Shown here piece after piece: positions 51,844 to 63,853 of a stretch of DNA of 64,000 nt. How positions within the stretch are numbered: position 1 is the stretch's first letter; the number at the start of each line of letters is the position of its first letter. Both the position numbers and the translations under genes were made by a program. The stretch is taken from assembly GCF_000302455.1 (NCBI RefSeq), contig NZ_AMPO01000003.1, positions 206,237 through 270,236 of the forward strand, given 5' to 3'. The notes below the pieces were generated by a model. The model worked only from the letters and a program-made list of their open reading frames with translations, was not told the origin of the DNA and ran no database searches. Source of the stretch: Methanobacterium formicicum DSM 3637 (GTDB taxonomy: Archaea > Methanobacteriota > Methanobacteria > Methanobacteriales > Methanobacteriaceae).

Positions 51844-53271
51844 ATGAGAATTTTAGTAGTGGACATGACCCATGGAGGAACCATACTGGCCTCTGAATTT
51901 TCTAAAAGAAAAGATTGCAAAGTTTTTGCATGGGACATTTACCAAACGTTATCCGAAGAAGATAAATCACTACTGGAAGCTCAGGGAATAGAACTGGTTG
52001 GTGAATCATTCTATGAGAGTTATTTTCATGAAAATATTGTCCTGGAAAATGATATGTCCAGGAGCTCATTGAAAAATGATAAATCTAACTTAATGGTTGT
52101 AGCTCCGGTTCACTGTAATCTACCCCAACCTCCCCACATGACCCACCATCAGGCAGTGGGATTTCTCCTGAAAGACCAAATAAACGTACCAGTAATTGAA
52201 ATAACTGGGGTGAAGGGAAAAACCAGCACCACTGCCATGCTCAAGGAGATATACCGTGATGAAAATCCGCTGATATTAAGCAGTCTGGGCGTTAAAGTTG
52301 TGGAAGATGGGCAGGAAATCACCCTCCAAAAAGATATCAGCATTACCCCCGCCAGTATCATAACTGCCTGGCAACTTTCACAGAAATTCTATAAAAATAA
52401 AGTTCATAATGTGGGCATCTGCATATTTGAAAGTTCCCTGGGAGGAACAGGACTGGCTGATGTGGGAGTTATCACCAATATTGCAGAGGATTACAGCATA
52501 GCCCGTGGAAGTAGCAGTGCCAGTAAAGCCAAGCTGCAGATGTTTAAAAGTAAAGTAACAGTCTGTGATAATGAATCTTACCAGAAAACTTATTCTCATC
52601 ACTATTCATTAAACCATAAACCGAATACATTCTCAATTGATGGAATAGGGGATAACGTAAATGTTAAAGCACACATCATTAATTATGGGCTTCATAAGAC
52701 TGTATTCCAGGTTAAAGTGATAGATCTTATAACCATAAATGGAACATCCATAAACACTTCCTTTGAAGTTTCCACATTTGCCCCTGCCCAACATCACCTT
52801 GAAAACACCCTTTCTGCAATAACTGCATCGTTATCCATGGGAACTCCCATTGAATCGATTAGTAATGGTTTAAAAAACTTTACAGGATTACCAGGCAGGA
52901 CTTCCCTCAGTAAAGTGGGGGATATGGTAATTATTGAAGAGATCAATCCTGGAATAAATGTTACAGCCGTTAAAAAAGCAGTTAACATGATAAAAGGTTA
53001 TGAAAAACCAGTTCTGATTGTGGGTGGAAGTTACGGTGTAACCTGTGAGGAGATTGATGAAACGTCTCTTTCAAACTTTTTAGCTGACCAGAGTGATGAA
53101 GTTTTCATGATATTAACTGGGGATCTAGGTCTTAGTCTATGGAAACAGATGGAAAAACAGTATAATTATTGTAACAGTATAGAACTGGCACTTAATAAAT
53201 CAAAAAAGGTTGGGGCGAAAAATATATTGCTCATATATCGTTCCAATTTTTCGGAACTGGGTAGGAGATAA
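51844..53271 (+). CDS. cfbE: Coenzyme F430 synthetase CfbE (Mur-ligase family)
   Basis: A 475-residue ATP-dependent ligase related to MurD. Its P-loop is ITGVKGKTSTTAM near residue 122; ESSLGGTGLADVGVITNIAEDY and GLPGRTSLSKVGDMVIIEEINPGINVTA follow. In methanogens CfbE closes the last ring of F430, the nickel cofactor of methyl-CoM reductase, using ATP. The first 70 residues are a family-specific N-domain. It directly adjoins NAD kinase and is close to HemC, a tetrapyrrole gene, which supports the assignment over peptidoglycan-type Mur ligases. Confidence 0.82.
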   Translation: MRILVVDMTHGGTILASEFSKRKDCKVFAWDIYQTLSEEDKSLLEAQGIELVGESFYESYFHENIVLENDMSRSSLKNDKSNLMVVAPVHCNLPQPPHMTHHQAVGFLLKDQINVPVIEITGVKGKTSTTAMLKEIYRDENPLILSSLGVKVVEDGQEITLQKDISITPASIITAWQLSQKFYKNKVHNVGICIFESSLGGTGLADVGVITNIAEDYSIARGSSSASKAKLQMFKSKVTVCDNESYQKTYSHHYSLNHKPNTFSIDGIGDNVNVKAHIINYGLHKTVFQVKVIDLITINGTSINTSFEVSTFAPAQHHLENTLSAITASLSMGTPIESISNGLKNFTGLPGRTSLSKVGDMVIIEEINPGINVTAVKKAVNMIKGYEKPVLIVGGSYGVTCEEIDETSLSNFLADQSDEVFMILTGDLGLSLWKQMEKQYNYCNSIELALNKSKKVGAKNILLIYRSNFSELGRR

Positions 53272-53331
53272 CACCCGAGGAGATAACTTTAAATCTTGCC
53301 ATGTTAAACAGAATAGATGATTAATTTCTAT

Positions 53332-53365
<34 letters not shown>

Positions 53366-53456
53366 TTCAACTAAGGATTTTTATATTAGTCTGCATCCAG
53401 CAGTATGCTTACTAAATGACAAACTTTTATGACTTAAATTCAGTAATTCGCCACAC

Positions 53457-55293
<1,837 letters not shown>

Positions 55294-55419
55294 TCTTAGT
55301 ATATTGATAATTTTCATTTATTGATAATAATCACATAGATTAATCTAGTTTAATTTATACAGATATATCACAACAGCTGCACTGTATCAGACACTGTTGA
55401 ACAATTCCGGAGGGGTATA

Positions 55420-56019
55420 ATGAACCAAAAACTCATTGAAAAGGCTTATGAACTTAGAAGCAGGGGTTTTACCACAGGAGAAATAGCTGATGAACTCAAT
55501 GTCTCAAAAGACACTGCCCGATGGCTCATACTCCAGGGAACCGATAAAACTAAAGAAAAAGCTCAGGAAAAAGCACCAGTTGATTTTGCCATTAACTGGA
55601 AAAGTCTGGGGGGCAGTTCAAGGAGAATGTCCTATGTTTCAGCAGCAATGGCAGACATGGCACAACAGCACGGTGATGTAGAAGTAGTAGTGGGAATCAC
55701 GGTAAGTGGAATACCATTTGCCACCATGATGGCCGAATTTCTGGATGCAGATATGGCAGTGTTCCACCCCATTAAACACCGCAAGGAAGAGGATGCCCGG
55801 GGAGCAGTGAGCAGTAATTTCGCCTCGGTCGAGGGAAAAAGAGTGGTAATAGTGGACGATGTCATCACCAGCGGTGGAACCATTGGCGAAGCAATAAAAG
55901 TCTTCCGAAGCCTTGGAGCAGAACCACTGGCAGCAGTGGTACTCATCGACAAAAAAGGGCTATTAGAAGTGGAAAAAGTTCCAGTAGAATCACTTATACG
56001 TGTAAGCAGGCTGGGATAA
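55420..56019 (+). CDS. gfcR: GfcR-like HTH-phosphoribosyltransferase regulator
   Basis: A 199-residue protein with an N-terminal helix-turn-helix (ELRSRGFTTGEIADELNVSKDTARWLI) joined to an orotate-PRTase-like domain with VVIVDDVITSGGTIGEAI, the PRPP-binding loop, at about residues 145-162. The same architecture is in haloarchaeal GfcR, a regulator of sugar-catabolism genes; it lacks clear orotate-site features. It may sense PRPP or a related nucleotide. GGAGG precedes the ATG at 55420. It stands alone. Confidence 0.82.
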   Translation: MNQKLIEKAYELRSRGFTTGEIADELNVSKDTARWLILQGTDKTKEKAQEKAPVDFAINWKSLGGSSRRMSYVSAAMADMAQQHGDVEVVVGITVSGIPFATMMAEFLDADMAVFHPIKHRKEEDARGAVSSNFASVEGKRVVIVDDVITSGGTIGEAIKVFRSLGAEPLAAVVLIDKKGLLEVEKVPVESLIRVSRLG

Positions 56020-56291
56020 CTCTAATTATGGGATGAAATGCTATAATTCTCTTTGAAATTATTTTTTCCTTTAATTATTTTTTCCCCACTTTTTAGTTAC
56101 CCTATTTTTTAGTTAAATAATTAAAAAATTCAAATTAAAAATTTAAAAAATTGATTAATTAGTTAATTTACAAAATGAGTCTACTTTTTCCATCTATTTT
56201 GGTATCTAAACAGCTATTTTGATTGTATAACTATTTTGTATAAATGAAATAAAAAAATAGTTTTAAGGTACTTGTATTCAATCAATTAAAC

Positions 56292-57521
<1,230 letters not shown>

Positions 57522-58160
57522 TTAATATCGCTCCTAAACTGGTAAAATTCATAATAAGTATGTTTATTTAATACAGATGAATTATTTATTCTCTTATCCT
57601 ACTATAATTTTACTGATAATTCATCCTAAAAATTGTTTTTAATAGTCTTCTGTAAAATATTAGATATTATGTTATTTAGATATTCTATCTAAACTTTATA
57701 GTATATTATAGTTATTTCCAGTTATAGTGCATTATTATCATTCTATCTTTAAAAAAATAATTTATAAAACATAATTTTATTTTATTTTAAACATATAATA
57801 TACCTTAATTTATTTTATAAAAAAAGTAGGGGTTTTCTCTGGCCAAATGTAGGAGTAGTATTCTGTGATTGGGACCATTATAAGAAAAGGAAGAACTTGT
57901 TACTGTCTGGGCTATTAAAATCAAAATCACGAAAAATTCACTTCACATCAGTAAGTTTTATGCACTTAAAAAACATTTCATGCGCTTAAAAAAACCAGTT
58001 TAATGCCTTTAACAGATCCTGAAGGTTTATAAAAAATCTTTGAAGAATATTAAAGGGATTTTTAAGCTTTAAAAGGTTATTTAAGCTTTAAAGGTTATTT
58101 GAGATTTAAAAATAAATTGAGATTTAAGAGGCTATTTAAAGATTTAATTGGGGGAGTAAC
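57522..58160. other. 640-base AT-rich gap upstream of the glutamate synthase-like gene
   Basis: No gene is seen. AAGCTTTAAA(A)GGTTATTT repeats in tandem at 58064-58102, followed by two GAGATTTAA units, forming a short degenerate array before the gene at 58161. A half site CTTTATAGTATA near 57690 resembles the 6811 palindrome but is probably chance. Confidence 0.5.
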
Positions 58161-59660
58161 ATGGATGAACCTGGAAATATAAGGATTAAAGTCCCTGACT
58201 CAAAAGAAAACCGACAAAAATGCATATGCAGATTATGTAAAAGTTATCCTCATGATTGTAGTGGTGAAATCCTTTTCTGCGGTGTGAATGAAAGTAAATG
58301 TGATATTAATGCAAAAACTTGCCTCTGCAATAAATGCCCGGTATACAAGGAATATGGGCTTAAAGGACTTTACTACTGTGATAAAGTAAGTGTTGGGGAA
58401 AGTAACATTCTTATGCGCAAAAGAAGCAAGGAAGAAGATCCTGGCTTCTACCAAGAAGTAGTAAATATCAAGGATGAAAGCAAAACCGGCAAAAGTACAG
58501 TTGGTTCTATGGGTTCGCTGAAGAAATTCCCTTTTACCCTTGATGATATCTATTTTATACCTGCACAGGTGAATAAAATACCTTTAAACCTTGAAGAACC
58601 AGTTCAAACTTCGGTGGCCATTGGTCCTCACTCAAAAAAACCACTGCAAGTCTCATCACCCATAATGATTTCAGGAATGAGCTTTGGGGCGGTTTCCAAA
58701 AATGTGCGGATGGTGATTTCCAGTACCGCTTCAAAACTTGGAATCGGCTTTAATTCAGGTGAAGGTGGAATAATAAATGAAGAAAAAGATGTAGGGTTAA
58801 ATTATCGTATTGTACAATACTCTACTGGAAGGTTTGGAGTAGATGAAAAGATCCTCGAATCAGCTGCAGCAGTTGAAATTAGATTTGGCCAGGGAGCTTA
58901 TCCTGGTAAAGGTAGTTATTTGCCTGCAGAGAAGATCACCGATGAAATTGCAAGAACACGTAACTTGGAACCGGGTGAAGCATCTTACTCACCGGCCCAC
59001 CACACGGACATGACTGACCATGATACTATGAAAGGAAAGGTGGAATGGCTACGTGAAATCACAGGAGGCGTACCAATAGGTGCTAAAATTGGGTGTGGAG
59101 ATATCAAGTCGGATGTAAATCTATTAGCTGATATTGGTGTGGATTTCATTGCTCTTGATGGCTTTGGTGGGGGTACAGGAGCTACAGACCTGTATGTTAG
59201 AGATAATGTGGGAATACCAGTATTTGCTGCACTTCCACAGGCATACAAAACATTGCAAGAGTTAGGAGTTAAAGATAAAATATCGATTATAGCTGGAGGG
59301 GGATTGAGAACTTCGGCTGATTTTGCTAAATGTCTGGCATTAGGTGCTGATGCAGTATATATAGGTACTGCAGCATTAATAGCAATAAACTGCCAGCAAT
59401 ATCGGATATGTTACAGTGATCTTTGTCCCACTGGTATTGCCACCCAAGATCCTAAGCTTATGGAACAGTTAGATGTAGAAGAGGGAAGCCAAAAGCTAAC
59501 CAATTTCATAGAATTAACCAATGAAGAGGTGGCTAATCTAACTCGGATAGTGGGTAAAAATAATGTGAATCAATTTTCCACTGATGATCTGATTTCTGTA
59601 AATAAAGATTTTGCCCAGATTACCGGTGTCAGGTGGCTAAATGGGGAATATATCCATTAA
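58161..59660 (+). CDS. DUF2769-glutamate synthase (GOGAT FMN domain) fusion
   Basis: A 499-residue protein. Residues 20-80 form a cysteine-rich module (CICRLCKSYPHDC, then CLCNKCPVYKEYGLKGLYYC) of the DUF2769 type. The rest is the FMN domain of glutamate synthase: MISGMSFGAVSKNVRM, GFNSGEGGIINEE, GAKIGCGDIKSDVNLLADIGVDFIALDGFGGGTGAT, GGLRTSADFAKCLALGADAV, and the 3Fe-4S cysteines in CQQYRICYSDLCPTGIA. There is no glutaminase domain. It may run a GOGAT-like reaction with ammonia or another nitrogen donor, or a different redox reaction. Confidence 0.85.
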   Translation: MDEPGNIRIKVPDSKENRQKCICRLCKSYPHDCSGEILFCGVNESKCDINAKTCLCNKCPVYKEYGLKGLYYCDKVSVGESNILMRKRSKEEDPGFYQEVVNIKDESKTGKSTVGSMGSLKKFPFTLDDIYFIPAQVNKIPLNLEEPVQTSVAIGPHSKKPLQVSSPIMISGMSFGAVSKNVRMVISSTASKLGIGFNSGEGGIINEEKDVGLNYRIVQYSTGRFGVDEKILESAAAVEIRFGQGAYPGKGSYLPAEKITDEIARTRNLEPGEASYSPAHHTDMTDHDTMKGKVEWLREITGGVPIGAKIGCGDIKSDVNLLADIGVDFIALDGFGGGTGATDLYVRDNVGIPVFAALPQAYKTLQELGVKDKISIIAGGGLRTSADFAKCLALGADAVYIGTAALIAINCQQYRICYSDLCPTGIATQDPKLMEQLDVEEGSQKLTNFIELTNEEVANLTRIVGKNNVNQFSTDDLISVNKDFAQITGVRWLNGEYIH

Positions 59661-59814
59661 AAACTGGTTATTTGTCCATTAAATGCTGTTTAATATACAT
59701 TGAAACCGTAAATTTATAATTTGGGTTAAATTTATAATTTGGGATTTACGGGTAGTAAAATCTAATATTCAATCAAGATCATAATATAAGTCAAGGAAAG
59801 AAGGGGATGATTAA

Positions 59815-60129
59815 ATGGCTAAACTGGAATTTAATCTTGAAAACGTGCAAAAGTGTATCTGTAAAACCTGTCCTGTGCAAGCAAATAGTGCATGTGTCAA
59901 ATCAAAACAAATGAAAGTTCAGGAAATGATGCCTAAATTAATAGCCGGTGAAATGGCACCTAAACCTGAAATGATCCCTGGTTTGTACTGTGCCCACGGA
60001 AAAACCATGTGTGCGGATGTGGACTTCGAAGAAATGTGCCAATGTAATGAATGCCCATTATGGGAAGAATATGATTTATCCAACGGTGAACCAATGGGTT
60101 ACTACTGTAGGGATGGGGAAGCTATATAA
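59815..60129 (+). CDS. DUF2769 cysteine-rich protein
   Basis: A 104-residue protein with nine or more cysteines: VQKCICKTCPVQANSACV near the start, GLYCAHGKTMCADVDFEEMCQCNECPLWEEYDL further on, and YYCRDG at the end. The pattern repeats the N-terminal module of the gene just upstream. It may bind zinc or an iron-sulfur cluster, perhaps as a partner or electron carrier for the fusion protein. GGAAAGAAGGGGATG lies close before the start. It follows the fusion by 154 bases. Confidence 0.8.
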   Translation: MAKLEFNLENVQKCICKTCPVQANSACVKSKQMKVQEMMPKLIAGEMAPKPEMIPGLYCAHGKTMCADVDFEEMCQCNECPLWEEYDLSNGEPMGYYCRDGEAI

Positions 60130-60302
60130 AACCATTTATTCTTTCTAAAATTCCTATTTTTTAAAAAAAATTTTTAATTTTCAATTATTTACAAAATCAT
60201 CAACTTAATTCCCTGTGTTCAATTAACGCAATGAAATGCTTTCAATCTATTTGTTGATAATTTCTTGTAATATGCTTTTCTAAGTTGTACTATGCTTTTT
60301 AA

Positions 60303-60333
60303 GTTTACAATAAAGTTGCATTATAGTGTAAAC
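60303..60333. other. Hairpin in the 60.1-60.5 kb spacer
   Basis: GTTTACA+ATAA (60303-60313) pairs with TTAT+TGTAAAC (60321-60324 and 60327-60333), with a two-base AG bulge and a seven-base loop. It could terminate the DUF2769 transcript. The rest of the 388-base gap is AT-rich, with a TATA-like TTATTATATATG near 60479-60490 ahead of the UMP kinase gene. Confidence 0.5.
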
Positions 60334-60517
60334 CTGTTATCTAATAAAAAAAGAGTTTCATAAATTCCGTATCAAGTTTCAGTTTAAAATATGTGTAATA
60401 ATCTACGTGATACTAATAATATGATGAACTTTAATGGGCATAAAAAAATGTATAAAGGTTTTACACAAAACCTTGATTTATTATATATGTAAAACTTACA
60501 TTATTTTTGGTGATGAA

Positions 60518-61198
60518 ATGCGCGTAGTGATCACGGTAGGTGGATCCATAATAATCAGGGACCACGATTATAAAAAATTTCAGGATTATGCAAGTGTATT
60601 GAAGAGTATGGCAGCAGAACACCAGATCATGGTGGTGGTAGGTGGTGGTAGGACTGCCCGGGACTACATTGGAATAGCCAGGGATTTAGGGGCATCAGAA
60701 GCCCTCTGTGATGATATTGGAATTGAAGTCACCAGACTCAATGCACGACTCCTCATAACAGCTCTAGGAGATAGTGCTTATCCACGGGTACCTCACAACT
60801 TTGCCGAAGCCCTAGAATTTTCTACCAATGGCAAAATTGTGGTTATGGGTGGTACAGAACCAGCACACAGTACCGATGCTGTGGGCAGCATTCTAGCCGA
60901 GTTTGTTGGTGCAGATTTACTCTTAAACGCCACCTCTGTAGATGGATTATATGATAAAGATCCCAACAAGCACCCTGATGCAAAAATGTTCCCGGAAATC
61001 ACCCCCAATGAGATGATGGGAATGCTGGCTGATAAGGAAATGAAAGCAGGGACCTATGAATTCCTGGATAAAACCGCCATACAGATCATAGGCCGTTCCA
61101 GGATAAAAACAGTTATCTTCAATGGGGAAAACCCAGAAAACCTTAAAAAAGCCATAAATAGTAACATAGGTACGTTAATTAAGCATGATACTGAATAA
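60518..61198 (+). CDS. pyrH: UMP kinase PyrH
   Basis: A 226-residue amino-acid-kinase-fold enzyme phosphorylating UMP. VITVGGSIIIRD is the N-terminal G-loop, MVVVGGGRTARDYIGIARDLG the second, VVMGGTEPAHSTDAVG and NATSVDGLYDKDP the nucleotide and acceptor sites. The ATG at 60518 follows GGTGATG and gives the normal archaeal length; a longer frame from 60434 adds an unrelated leader. Confidence 0.93.
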   Translation: MRVVITVGGSIIIRDHDYKKFQDYASVLKSMAAEHQIMVVVGGGRTARDYIGIARDLGASEALCDDIGIEVTRLNARLLITALGDSAYPRVPHNFAEALEFSTNGKIVVMGGTEPAHSTDAVGSILAEFVGADLLLNATSVDGLYDKDPNKHPDAKMFPEITPNEMMGMLADKEMKAGTYEFLDKTAIQIIGRSRIKTVIFNGENPENLKKAINSNIGTLIKHDTE

Positions 61199-61318
61199 AA
61201 AGCTTAATAAATCTAAAACAGCCTAATAATCTAAATAGTTTAAATAGTCTATAGCTTAGCCCACTAATCTGTAATAATTTAAAATAATATTAAAAGAACG
61301 TTTAAAGAGGTAATATTT

Positions 61319-61519
61319 ATGATTGAACAACACAAACACTGTCCTGTTTGCGGGACACCCATGCCCTTGAATGAAAAGTATTGCTCACCCAACTGTGAGC
61401 AGCTAGCTCTGGCCAACCAGAAAAAAGTCCAAAAAAGCCGTAAAATGCTTTACGTTTTATTTGCAGTTTTCATCCTGGTCTGGTTGTTTTTCATGTTTAG
61501 GGGCCAGTTAGGATTATGA
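61319..61519 (+). CDS. Zinc-ribbon tail-anchored protein (DUF2116-like)
   Basis: A 66-residue protein with an N-terminal zinc ribbon HCPVCGTPMPLNEKYCSPNC and a single C-terminal membrane helix at about residues 44-60, so it is probably anchored with the ribbon in the cytoplasm. It is DUF2116-like. The function is unknown. It follows UMP kinase by 120 bases and has GAGGTAAT before the ATG. Confidence 0.75.
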   Translation: MIEQHKHCPVCGTPMPLNEKYCSPNCEQLALANQKKVQKSRKMLYVLFAVFILVWLFFMFRGQLGL

Positions 61520-61684
61520 ACAATAACTATTAAAATGAGACAATACATTTTAAAAAGATTTAAAGTCCGAATACTCTTTATTTTACAAATTCGGACCATT
61601 ATTTTATTTTAAATAATTCACTTAATTAATTCAACAATTCTTTTTAAGACTCTCCAAAGTATCCTGGTGATAATCTATGGATTT

Positions 61685-62161
61685 TTATTCTCGGATGTTC
61701 AAAATTCCGTATATTAACAGTCCAATTCCGGTTATGAATCCTAAAATATTGGGGTCTACGTTGTAGAAACCTACGATAAGGAAAAGGAATCCGAATAACA
61801 GTCCAAATATCCCGGCATATACTTTGTAAGTTTTCCGTTCACCAACAAGCAGGGCAATGATTCCTGTAATTAATAACAGGATTCCTGTAATGATATAGGC
61901 CCAGAGACCGAGGCTCATTATCCATGAAGTGTTGAAAAGGAATGTAATTCCCATAATTACTCCAATTATTCCTACCAGGAAGGGGAATAACCACAGATCA
62001 TTGGATGTTCTTTCACCGAAGCCTAAAATTGTAAGCCAGATACCCATTCCCAGTATTAAAAGTCCAGATATGAGGCCAAGAGTGGCAAGTCCCACTACTG
62101 GTGCAGTTATCATTATAACTGCTACAATTATTGCAATAACTCCAACTATTGTGTTTTTCAT
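61685..62161 (-). CDS. DUF308 (HdeD-like) membrane protein
   Basis: A 158-residue integral membrane protein with about six hydrophobic helices in three repeats, each with a GIL/GIGLW-type pattern (GLISGLLILGMGIWLTILG, GLWAYIITGILLLITGIIALLVG, GFITGIGLLIYGIL). This is the DUF308 arrangement seen in HdeD, a stress-related protein in bacteria. Substrates are unknown. It is convergent with the zinc-ribbon gene. Confidence 0.75.
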   Translation of the reverse strand: MKNTIVGVIAIIVAVIMITAPVVGLATLGLISGLLILGMGIWLTILGFGERTSNDLWLFPFLVGIIGVIMGITFLFNTSWIMSLGLWAYIITGILLLITGIIALLVGERKTYKVYAGIFGLLFGFLFLIVGFYNVDPNILGFITGIGLLIYGILNIRE

Positions 62162-62508
62162 TTAAAAAACCTCATTTTTGCAATTAATTCCATCTATTCC
62201 CATCATTATTCGATTACTATATTTTTTAACTTGTTTTAGTCTATTAATGAGATGTTTTAGTCTAGTTAATGAGGAAATTAAGTTAGTATTAATTTTTGTC
62301 TGTTGATTATAATAAATTTACTGTTAATTAGATAGTGTTAATGAAAAACTGAAAATTCCTTATAATTTAACTCCAACCTATATAACTTAACTCCAACAAT
62401 CATACCTTAACTCAAATAATATGGGGAAATATTAGTATTATTAAGGAATATTAGTATTATAATTAAATAAAGAACATAAAAAAGAAATTTTAGTAAGGAG
62501 GTTAACAA
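62162..62508. repeat. AT-rich spacer with degenerate short repeats
   Basis: GTTTTAGTCTA(G)TTAATGAG occurs twice near 62233-62272, CTTAACTCcAAC-like units three times near 62365-62415, and AATATTAGTATTA twice near 62427-62460. No gene is seen. Confidence 0.55.
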
Positions 62509-62835
62509 ATGCTAGTTTTAACCACCCCAACCATAGAGGGGAAGAAAATTAATGAATATTATGGTTTAGTAACCGGCGAATCCCTTTTAGGGGCAAATGT
62601 TTACAAGGACATGTTTTCAGGTGTGAGGGATGTGGTAGGAGGTAGAACTTCTGCCTATGAAGAAGAACTCAAAAAAGCCAGAGAAGTAGCTTTAGAAAGT
62701 ATGAAAGAGAAGGCTGCAGACAAGGGGGCTAATGCAGTTATTGGAACACGTTTAGCATATCATAACCTGGGAGGAACCATGGGAAATACCATCATGGTTA
62801 CGGTTTTTGGAACAGCGGTTTCTTATCAGGAGTAA
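62509..62835 (+). CDS. UPF0145 (YbjQ) family protein
   Basis: A 108-residue protein of the YbjQ/UPF0145 fold, a pentameric small protein of unknown function once labelled heavy-metal binding. EYYGLVTGESLLGANVYKDMFSGVRDVVGGRTSAYEEEL and ANAVIGTRLAYHNLGGTMGNTIMVTVFGTAV match it. AAGGAGG precedes the ATG. A second copy of the domain lies in the next gene. Confidence 0.92.
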   Translation: MLVLTTPTIEGKKINEYYGLVTGESLLGANVYKDMFSGVRDVVGGRTSAYEEELKKAREVALESMKEKAADKGANAVIGTRLAYHNLGGTMGNTIMVTVFGTAVSYQE

Positions 62836-62987
62836 TTTGTTAGAAATAATATGATTATTAGTATAGTAAATGAGTTAAAATCCTGGTAAATTAGTCAAAA
62901 TCTTAATAAATCATATTTAAAATCATATTTTACAATGATTAATCTTTAGGTTCATCCATAATCTTGAACCGTTAACTTTAGGAAGGG

Positions 62988-63839
62988 ATGGGATTGTTAG
63001 AATCTACAGTAAACTTTTTAAAAGAAAAACGATGGGCTTTTGCTTCTATACTCATAGGCACAGCTGCTGGATTTTTGTCAGCGGTAATCTGTGTTGTGGG
63101 AAATTTAGTAATTTTTGGGTTTAACATAATGTTCATTGTGTCTCCACTCATAGCCGGTTTCGTGGAAACCTACCTTGCAAGACGTATGTACGGTAAAAGC
63201 ACAGGAGCAATCAGTGCGCTTTTAATATTTATAATTATCAATGCTTATGCTTGGCTTTTCCCCCAAGATCCAATTGTACTCAATTTCTTTACATTAGGTG
63301 GTCTTGCGTTGATGGTACAGGCTGCATTTCCCATACTCATAAATTATCTGCTTTTCGTTGTATTTTTGGGAGTGTTGACATATGCCATAGGTTATCTGGG
63401 GAATTTACTCTCAAAAGCCACGAGTAAGGTCCGGAGAAAACCTCCTGCACCGGAGGATATAGGCGATGAAAACCTTGAAAACCCCGTTGACTCTTTAAAA
63501 ACTCCAAATTTAAACTTTTTGGATGATCTGGATGTTCCTATTGTATCAATTCCCCACATGGATGGTGGTAATATTACCAAACACATAGGTATAGTGACTG
63601 GGGAAGCGATGGTTAAGGATAACTCGGAAGGCCTTTCCAAGATATCTAAAAAAGCTCAATTAGATGGAATGAGTTTGGATGAAGCTAGAGAAGCAGCCAT
63701 ACGTAGAATGCTTGATAATGCATATGAAATGGGGGCCAATACTGTGATTGAAGTTTTGATAGATTACAATTCAATTGGAGGATTGAAGGGAAGTGCACTT
63801 ATAGTTACAGCCACCGGGACTGCAGTAATATATAAATAG
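62988..63839 (+). CDS. Four-helix membrane protein with C-terminal UPF0145 domain
   Basis: A 283-residue fusion. Residues of about 15-145 have four or five membrane helices, a polar linker (RRKPPAPEDIGDENLENP) follows, and residues of about 183-283 resemble UPF0145 (IGIVTGEAMVKDN, DEAREAAIRRMLDNAYEMGANTVIEV, GGLKGSALIVTATGTAV). It is the partner of the stand-alone UPF0145 gene 150 bases upstream. ATG 62988 is given, but the ribosome-like GGAAGGG is adjacent, so TTG 62994 may be the true start. Confidence 0.8.
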   Translation: MGLLESTVNFLKEKRWAFASILIGTAAGFLSAVICVVGNLVIFGFNIMFIVSPLIAGFVETYLARRMYGKSTGAISALLIFIIINAYAWLFPQDPIVLNFFTLGGLALMVQAAFPILINYLLFVVFLGVLTYAIGYLGNLLSKATSKVRRKPPAPEDIGDENLENPVDSLKTPNLNFLDDLDVPIVSIPHMDGGNITKHIGIVTGEAMVKDNSEGLSKISKKAQLDGMSLDEAREAAIRRMLDNAYEMGANTVIEVLIDYNSIGGLKGSALIVTATGTAVIYK

Positions 63840-63853
63840 CTTAAATGTGAACT

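Noticed and set aside
57690..57705. CTTTATAGTATA as another operator of the 6.8 kb regulator
   Set aside because: Only a half site, hundreds of bases from any start codon, and easily formed by chance in AT-rich DNA.
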